Of a stretch of 11,776 nucleotides of DNA, positions 6,789-11,776 are shown piece after piece; the first letter of the stretch is position 1, and each line of letters starts with the position of its first letter. The DNA is taken from the NCBI GenBank assembly GCA_041584055.1, contig JBFHER010000110.1:1-11776 (forward strand), given 5' to 3'. This DNA is from JBFHER01 sp041584055. Its GTDB lineage: Bacteria > Bacteroidota > Bacteroidia > Bacteroidales > UBA5342. Below the pieces are notes generated by a model that was not told the origin of the DNA, did no database searches, and saw only the letters and a program-made list of their open reading frames with translations. Both the position numbers and the translations under genes were made by a program.

Positions 6789-7724
6789 TTACAATACGCC
6801 CCGGAAATATTCAATTGTCTTTCTCAAGCCTTCTTCCAGCGCCACTTTAGGCTCCCAGCCGTTCAATTTTTTTCTGGCAGCTGAAATATCGGGCTGACGT
6901 TGAACGGGATCGTCTTCTGGCAAAGGTTTAAAAATCAATTTTGAGTTAGATTTTGTAAGCTCTATAATTATTTCCGCGAGCTCCAGAATCGTTGTTTCCA
7001 CCGGGTTTCCTATGTTCAAAGGACCAGGAAAGCCCTTTTCTGTATGCATCATGCGAATCATGCCTTCAATGCAGTCATCAACATACATAAAGCTTCTTGT
7101 TTGATTGCCTAAGCCATAAATGGTGATGTCTTCTCCTTTTAAAGCCTGAACAATAAAATTGGATACCACCCTTCCATCGTTTTGATCCATATTTGGACCA
7201 TAGGTGTTAAATATCCGAATCACTTTAATGTCTACCTTGTTTTTCTTGTGATAGTTAAAGAAAAGCGACTCGGCACAGCGTTTACCTTCATCATAACAGG
7301 ATCTGGATCCAATGGGATTAACATATCCCCAGTAATCTTCCCTTTGAGGATGCACCTTTGGATCCCCATACACTTCAGATGTGGAAGCCTGCAAAATTGG
7401 TGCATTGATGCGTTTTGCCAGTCCCAAAAGATGGATGGATCCCATCACCGAGGTTTTAATGGTTTTAATAGGATTAAACGAATAATGGATGGGTGATGCC
7501 GGACAAGCCAGATTATAGATCTGATCTACTTCGATGTAGTAGGGTTGTGTAATGTCATGCCGAACAAGCTCAAACAGATGATTGTCCATCAAATGCAATA
7601 TGTTCTGCTTTTTGCCGGTAAAATAATTATCCAGACAAATAACTTCATTACCTTCATTGAGCAGTCGTTCACAAAGATGAGAGCCTATAAAACCAGCGCC
7701 ACCTGTTACCAGTATTCGTTTCAT
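6789..7724 (-). CDS. uxs: UDP-glucuronate decarboxylase (UDP-xylose synthase)
   Basis: 311-residue short-chain dehydrogenase of the extended class. It converts UDP-glucuronate to UDP-xylose with loss of CO2, using tightly bound NAD that is reduced and re-oxidised within the cycle. The N-terminal Rossmann motif is TGGAGFIGSH (7-16), with D32 after the second strand binding the NAD ribose. Diagnostic blocks match eukaryotic and bacterial UXS closely: ACPASP (73-78), STSEVYGDP (114-122), YWGYVNPIG (131-139), the catalytic Y144-x-x-x-K148 in SCYDEGKR, and FNTYGP (172-177) followed by NDGRVVSNF. The C-terminal part contains DDPVQRQPDI and GWEP, which bind the sugar nucleotide. ATG start at 7724. 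It lies 85 nt downstream of ugd on the same strand, which makes its substrate. Dual-function or 4-keto-releasing relatives such as ArnA are much less similar in these blocks. Confidence 0.93.
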   Translation of the reverse strand: MKRILVTGGAGFIGSHLCERLLNEGNEVICLDNYFTGKKQNILHLMDNHLFELVRHDITQPYYIEVDQIYNLACPASPIHYSFNPIKTIKTSVMGSIHLLGLAKRINAPILQASTSEVYGDPKVHPQREDYWGYVNPIGSRSCYDEGKRCAESLFFNYHKKNKVDIKVIRIFNTYGPNMDQNDGRVVSNFIVQALKGEDITIYGLGNQTRSFMYVDDCIEGMIRMMHTEKGFPGPLNIGNPVETTILELAEIIIELTKSNSKLIFKPLPEDDPVQRQPDISAARKKLNGWEPKVALEEGLRKTIEYFRGVL

Positions 7725-7741
7725 TTTTTAGTGTTAAGTAT

Positions 7742-7799
7742 CAAGTATTGCGTATCAGCTTTGTAAAGTTATATCTAAATACGCTGATCTCGTTACTTG
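7742..7799. repeat. Imperfect inverted repeat between ugd and uxs
   Basis: CAAGTA (7742-7747) and ATCAGC (7754-7759) are mirrored by GCTGAT (7783-7788) and TACTTG (7794-7799), giving two 6-bp stems separated by an internal loop of 6 and 5 nt and a 23-nt terminal loop. The left arm sits in a short near-repeating stretch (TTAAGTATC, AAGTATTG, CGTATC, from 7734). In the ugd-uxs transcript this would form a stem-loop between the two reading frames. There is no T-run, so it is not an evident terminator; it could be an RNA-stability stem or a decayed mobile repeat. Confidence 0.4.
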
Positions 7800-7809
7800 C
7801 TACTGAAAA

Positions 7810-9132
7810 TTAATCCGCCTTTCGTCCGATGCCATAATATTTAAATCCACCTTCTTTAATTTCTGTAGGGTCATAAATATTCCGACCATCAAATAAAACC
7901 TTGTCTGCCATTAACTTACTTAATACAGTCAGGTTCGGAAATCTGAATTCCGGCCATTCTGTTACCAGAAAAATAGCATCAGCCTCAATGGCGGCTTCGT
8001 ACTGATCTTTGCAATATTCTATTTTGTCGCCAAAATAATGCCTTGCTTCTTTCATTGCAATGGGGTCGTATGCCTTAACTTTTGCACCAGCCGCTAACAA
8101 CATGCTGATAATCACAATGGCTGGGGCTTCACGCATGTCATCGGTTTCCGGCTTAAACGCCAATCCCCAAATGCCGAAGGTCTTACCGTGAAGATTCTCT
8201 CCAAAATGTTTCTTGCACTTTTTTACAAGAATCTTTTTTTGATCTTCATTCACTGCCTCCACTGCTTCAAGAATTCTTAACTGATGGCCTTTATCGGCAG
8301 ACGTCTTTACAAGTGCCTTCACATCTTTTGGGAAACAGGAACCCCCGTAACCGGTGCCCGGATAGATAAACTTATTTCCAATCCTGGGATCACTGCCAAT
8401 GCCTTTACGCACATGACGCACATCCGCACCAACCAATTCACACAATATTGAAATATCATTCATAAAGCTGATTTTGGTGGCCAACATGGCATTGGCTGCA
8501 TATTTTGTCATTTCACTTGAAGCAATATCCATGTAAATCACCGGATGTCCGTTTAAAGTAAATGGCTTGTAAAGACGCGACATAACTTTTTCGACTTTCT
8601 CATTTGAACGTCCAACCACGATCCGGTCTGGTTTTAAAAAATCCTGAACGGCATTTCCTTCTTTTAAAAATTCTGGATTGGATGCAACGTCAAATGTCAG
8701 CTTGCTTCCTCTTTTGTCCAATTCTTCCTGCACAGCTGCTCTTACCTTCTCCGATGTTCCAACAGGCACGGTGCTTTTGGTCACAACCACCATGTACTGT
8801 TGCATCTCACGGCCAATTTCTCTGGCCACGGCAATCACATGTTGCAAATCGGCACTTCCATCCTCTCCCGGAGGCGTTCCAACTGCAATAAAAATCGCTT
8901 CACAATCTTCAAGAGAATCCTTTAGCTTAGTCGTAAAGTTCAAGCGCCCTTCCTTGTAATTCTTTTTCACCATGTCTTCCAATCCAGGCTCATAAATAGG
9001 GATGATCCCTTTTTTCAGTCCCTCCACCTTTTTGGCGTCAATATCCACACAGGTCACATCAATGCCTACGGAAGAAAAACACGTACCGGATACGAGTCCA
9101 ACATAGCCGGTTCCAATCATTGAAATTTTCAT
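7810..9132 (-). CDS. ugd: UDP-glucose 6-dehydrogenase
   Basis: 440-residue NAD-dependent enzyme that oxidises UDP-glucose in two steps to UDP-glucuronate in the cytoplasm. The N-terminal Rossmann fold shows GTGYVG (7-12) and D30 at the end of strand 2. Further family blocks are YEPGL (47-51), GTPPGEDGSADL (85-96), KSTVPVGT (119-126), and NPEFLKEG (152-159). The central helix motif EMTKYAANAMLATK holds K210 and N214. The catalytic cysteine is C266 in GYGGSCFPKD with D270. The C-terminal UDP-binding domain contains WGLAFKPETDDMREAPA. Length and all motifs are standard for the bacterial Ugd class; UDP-N-acetylmannosamine dehydrogenases differ around these blocks. ATG start at 9132, with no Shine-Dalgarno sequence. 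It is followed after 85 nt by uxs, so the pair forms a two-step route to UDP-xylose. Confidence 0.95.
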   Translation of the reverse strand: MKISMIGTGYVGLVSGTCFSSVGIDVTCVDIDAKKVEGLKKGIIPIYEPGLEDMVKKNYKEGRLNFTTKLKDSLEDCEAIFIAVGTPPGEDGSADLQHVIAVAREIGREMQQYMVVVTKSTVPVGTSEKVRAAVQEELDKRGSKLTFDVASNPEFLKEGNAVQDFLKPDRIVVGRSNEKVEKVMSRLYKPFTLNGHPVIYMDIASSEMTKYAANAMLATKISFMNDISILCELVGADVRHVRKGIGSDPRIGNKFIYPGTGYGGSCFPKDVKALVKTSADKGHQLRILEAVEAVNEDQKKILVKKCKKHFGENLHGKTFGIWGLAFKPETDDMREAPAIVIISMLLAAGAKVKAYDPIAMKEARHYFGDKIEYCKDQYEAAIEADAIFLVTEWPEFRFPNLTVLSKLMADKVLFDGRNIYDPTEIKEGGFKYYGIGRKAD

Positions 9133-9287
9133 ATTTTAAGTGTTTATTTTTATTTGAAAGAAATTTAGATAGATCAAAAATAAGAAAAGATTTAAATATG
9201 TATAGAAACAAAATTTAAGATATCAAATCCAGCAAGGTATGCCACCAAAATATTCACATGAAATATCAGGTCTCTCATAAATAGAAA

Positions 9288-9390
9288 TATCCCCTCCTGC
9301 ATTTGCAAGAGAGGATTAACTTCAATTTGACATATTTTATTGCTCCCCTTTCCACCTCGCTTCTTTTAGCGAGGAATGCATCCATAAGTC
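9288..9390. repeat. Decayed palindromic repeats downstream of aconitase
   Basis: Two degenerate units lie between aconitase and ugd. The first, near 9289-9320, has TCCCCTCC and AGAGAGGATTAA arms around TGCATTTGCA and looks like a worn palindrome. The second has CTCCCCTTTCCA (9343-9354, resembling the left arm of the repeats near position 150) followed by the perfect 7-bp stem CCTCGCT (9355-9361) and AGCGAGG (9368-9374), then GTCCGGGGCAG as a remnant of the right tail. The hairpin could also serve as the 3' end of the aconitase transcript, but no T-run follows it on the - strand. Confidence 0.5.
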
Positions 9391-9410
9391 CGGGGCAGCA
9401 GTTTTATCCA

Positions 9411-11675
9411 TTATCCATTCTGCGCCTTGATCAAATTAAGCGCAGAACCGGCTTTGAACCATTCAATTTGCTGCTCATTGTAGGTGTGATTCAAGCTGAT
9501 CAAATCCCTTGATTCATCCGAATGTACAATCTCCAGCGTAAGCTGTTTTCCTGGCGTAAATGCTTCTAAATCAATAAAATTAAATGTATCATCTTCCTTG
9601 ATTAAATCATAATCTGCCTCTTTATCAAAGGTTAAACCAAGCATTCCCTGCTTTTTAAGATTCGTTTCATGGATACGGGCAAACGACTTCACAATAACGG
9701 CTCTCACACCCAGGTGACGTGGCTCCATCGCGGCATGTTCGCGCGAAGAACCTTCTCCATAATTCTGATCTCCCACAACAATTGATGGAACACCCGCTGC
9801 CTTGTAGGCCCTGGCCACATTAGGTACTTCATCCACAGAACCATCCAACTGATTTTTAACGGCATTGGTAGCTTCACCAAAGGCATTCACCGCTCCAATC
9901 AAACAGTTATTGGATATATTGTCCAGGTGACCTCTGTAACGCAACCATGGGCCGGCCATAGAGATATGATCGGTGGTACATTTTCCTTTTGCTTTGATCA
10001 ACAATTTCGCACCACTTATATTTTTCCCATCCCACGGTGCAAATGGCGATAATAACTGAAGCCTTTCAGAGTCAGGCTTTACCACCACTTCAACTCCGGA
10101 ACCATCCGTTGCAGGTGCCTGAAATCCAGCATCTTCTACGTCAAAACCTTTCGGTGGCAACTCCCAGCCACTCGGTGGATCCAGTTTTACCTGTTCCCCT
10201 TTGTTGTTGGTTAATGTATCCGTTAATGGATTAAAACAAAGATCTCCGGCTATCGCCACAGCAGCGACCATCTCCGGGGATGAAACAAAGGCATGTGTGT
10301 TCGGATTTCCGTCCGCACGTTTTGAAAAGTTACGGTTAAACGAATGTATAATCGAATTAACCTCCTGCTTCTCTGCTCCTGCTCTTGACCACTGACCAAT
10401 GCAAGGACCGCAGGCATTGGTAAAAATCTTCGTACCCAACTGTTCGAAGGTTTCAATAAAACCATCCCGCTCAATTGTATAACGTACCTGTTCTGAGCCA
10501 GGATTGATCCCAAATTCTGCCTTTGGCGTAAGACCTTTTGCCACTGCCTGTGATGCAATAGATGCAGCTCGACTAATATCCTCATAGGAAGAATTTGTAC
10601 AAGAACCAATCAGGCCCCATTCTATTTTTGTTGGCCAATTGTTTTTTGCAGCCTCTTCTTTCATCTTAGAAACCGGAGTAGCACGGTCCGGTGTAAATGG
10701 ACCGTTTAAATGTGGCTCCAGTTCAGATAAATTAATTTCAATTACCTCATCAAAATATTTCGCTGGATTGGCATATACTTCAGCATCACCTGTTAAATGT
10801 TCTGCAACCTCATCAGCCATGGCTACAACCTCTGCTCTGCCCGTTGCATTTAAGTAGCGACGCATGCTGTTGTCATAACCAAAGGTTGAAGTGGTAGCAC
10901 CAATTTCAGCTCCCATGTTACATATGGTTCCTTTTCCGGTGCAGGAAAGTGACTCAGCCCCTTCACCAAAGTACTCAACAATGCATCCGGTTCCCCCTTT
11001 TACAGTAAGTATTCCTGCCACTTTAAGTATTACATCTTTGGGAGCAGCCCATCCACTCAATTTTCCGGTAAGCTTCACCCCTATTAATTTTGGAAACTTT
11101 AGTTCCCATGCCATACCGGCCATTACGTCCACAGCATCAGCACCACCAACACCTACAGCAACCATTCCCAATCCTCCAGCATTAACCGTGTGAGAATCTG
11201 TTCCAATCATCATTCCACCCGGAAAAGCGTAATTTTCAAGTACCACCTGATGAATAATTCCGGCCCCTGGTTTCCAAAAACCAATGCCATACTTGTTTGA
11301 AACGGATGAAAGAAAATTATACACTTCATTGTTTTTGTTCAGGGCTTCCTGTAAATCCTTATCAGCACCGATGCGCGCCTGAATCAAATGATCTGCATGA
11401 ACGGTTGATGGAACAGCAGCCTTGTCTTTGCCTGCCTGCATAAACTGAAGCAAAGCCATCTGGGCTGTTGCATCCTGCATCGCAACACGATCCGGAGCGA
11501 AATCCACATAGGACCCACCGCGAACGAACGCCTCTGTTGCATTGCCATTCCACAGATGGGTGTATAAAATCTTCTCAGACAATGTAAGCGGTTTACCAAC
11601 TATTTTTCTTGCGGCCTCAATACGCTCGGGGTAGCGTTCATAGACCTTCTTGATCATATCCAAATCAAATGCCAT
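9411..11675 (-). CDS. acnA: Aconitate hydratase, mitochondrial type
   Basis: 754-residue [4Fe-4S] enzyme of the citric acid cycle that interconverts citrate and isocitrate through cis-aconitate. The cluster cysteines are C359 (GSCTNSS), C422 and C425 (NACGPCIGQW); these sit exactly one position after those of pig heart aconitase (358, 421, 424), and the active-site SSR triplet (S643 to R645) keeps the same offset. Other blocks seen are VPSTVHADHL, GTDSHT and, in the swivel domain, GDQNYGEGSSREHAAMEP. Length and spacing fit the eukaryotic mitochondrial class rather than the longer bacterial AcnA/IRP1 (about 890) or AcnB types; a mitochondrial-like aconitase is established for Bacteroides fragilis. 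The ATG start at 11675 gives the expected N-terminus. It lies upstream of ugd on the same strand with a 278-nt gap containing repeats, so it is probably its own transcript. Confidence 0.96.
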   Translation of the reverse strand: MAFDLDMIKKVYERYPERIEAARKIVGKPLTLSEKILYTHLWNGNATEAFVRGGSYVDFAPDRVAMQDATAQMALLQFMQAGKDKAAVPSTVHADHLIQARIGADKDLQEALNKNNEVYNFLSSVSNKYGIGFWKPGAGIIHQVVLENYAFPGGMMIGTDSHTVNAGGLGMVAVGVGGADAVDVMAGMAWELKFPKLIGVKLTGKLSGWAAPKDVILKVAGILTVKGGTGCIVEYFGEGAESLSCTGKGTICNMGAEIGATTSTFGYDNSMRRYLNATGRAEVVAMADEVAEHLTGDAEVYANPAKYFDEVIEINLSELEPHLNGPFTPDRATPVSKMKEEAAKNNWPTKIEWGLIGSCTNSSYEDISRAASIASQAVAKGLTPKAEFGINPGSEQVRYTIERDGFIETFEQLGTKIFTNACGPCIGQWSRAGAEKQEVNSIIHSFNRNFSKRADGNPNTHAFVSSPEMVAAVAIAGDLCFNPLTDTLTNNKGEQVKLDPPSGWELPPKGFDVEDAGFQAPATDGSGVEVVVKPDSERLQLLSPFAPWDGKNISGAKLLIKAKGKCTTDHISMAGPWLRYRGHLDNISNNCLIGAVNAFGEATNAVKNQLDGSVDEVPNVARAYKAAGVPSIVVGDQNYGEGSSREHAAMEPRHLGVRAVIVKSFARIHETNLKKQGMLGLTFDKEADYDLIKEDDTFNFIDLEAFTPGKQLTLEIVHSDESRDLISLNHTYNEQQIEWFKAGSALNLIKAQNG

Positions 11676-11703
11676 AATGCTTATTTTTTAGATTTTGCTT
11701 TCT

Positions 11704-11734
11704 GAAATATATAATAAATCAAATATATAACAAA
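11704..11734 (-). promoter_or_regulatory. Bacteroidota-type promoter of aconitase
   Basis: Read on the - strand, TTTG (11734-11731) is followed after exactly 19 nt by TATATTTC (11711-11704). The Bacteroidota consensus is TTTG, 19-21 nt, TAnnTTTG, so only the last base of the -7 box differs. Initiation would fall near 11698, giving a leader of roughly 20-25 nt before the ATG at 11675. The alternative TATATTTG about 16 nt upstream matches the -7 box fully but lacks a TTTG at the right distance. Confidence 0.5.
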
Positions 11735-11738
11735 AAAA

Positions 11739-11776
11739 ATGGTAAAACGTTCGAAAAAAAGGAAGGTTTATTTGCG
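11739..11776 (+). CDS. Possible first codons of a divergent gene, cut by the window edge
   Basis: An ATG at 11739 opens a frame on the + strand, divergent from aconitase, that stays open to the window end. It would encode MVKRSKKRKVYL and onward, a basic N-terminus. With only about 12 codons there is no basis for a function, and the start overlaps the far side of the aconitase promoter region. It may equally be chance. Confidence 0.22.
   Translation, partial: MVKRSKKRKVYL

Noticed and set aside
9133..9240. Promoter of ugd
   Set aside because: Several partial TAnnTTTG-like boxes occur on the - strand (for example TAAATTTC), but none has a TTTG at 19-21 nt upstream, so no single site can be chosen.
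10250..10609. 119-codon - strand frame inside aconitase, and other long shadow frames within acn, ugd and uxs
   Set aside because: They overlap strongly supported enzymes in a different frame and show no independent protein features.

Overview
The window reads as chromosomal DNA of a Bacteroidota bacterium, most likely a gliding, aerobic member of the Cytophagales or a close relative. The reasons are two dedicated type IX secretion (T9SS) genes, porW/sprE and porX, starts without Shine-Dalgarno sequences, a promoter of the Bacteroidota form (TTTG, 19 nt, TAnnTTTG-like), a mitochondrial-type aconitase of the kind described in Bacteroides, and interspersed palindromic repeats with cccctctcc arms of a type common in this phylum. 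The exact genus cannot be read from the sequence.

Layout. Positions 1-669 hold no convincing gene. They carry three copies (one of them a half copy) of a GC-rich palindromic repeat and a short AT-rich palindrome. On the + strand follow porW/sprE (670-3381, a TPR lipoprotein of the T9SS), porX (3514-5067, response regulator fused to a PglZ/alkaline-phosphatase-type domain), tsaE (5074-5484, tRNA t6A ATPase) and an M23 peptidase-family lipoprotein (5488-6711). The last three are spaced by only 6 and 3 nt and look like one operon, with porW 132 nt upstream of it. On the - strand, converging with these, lie ugd (9132-7810) and uxs (7724-6789), which together turn UDP-glucose into UDP-glucuronate and then UDP-xylose. 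Upstream of them on the same strand is aconitate hydratase (11675-9411) with a recognisable promoter. The right edge may hold the first codons of a divergent gene.

How the genes fit together. PorW is an outer-membrane-attached part of the T9SS machine and PorX is its cytoplasmic regulator. Their adjacency makes this a small T9SS locus, and the co-transcribed M23-family lipoprotein is a candidate for peptidoglycan handling around that envelope-spanning machine. ugd and uxs supply nucleotide sugars for surface polysaccharide. Aconitase and tsaE are housekeeping genes. I found no CRISPR array, tRNA, rRNA, phage or complete insertion sequence, and no wholly new system. The most unusual points are the porW-porX-tsaE-M23 arrangement, the HxD in place of HxH in the M23 domain, and the repeat cluster in front of porW.
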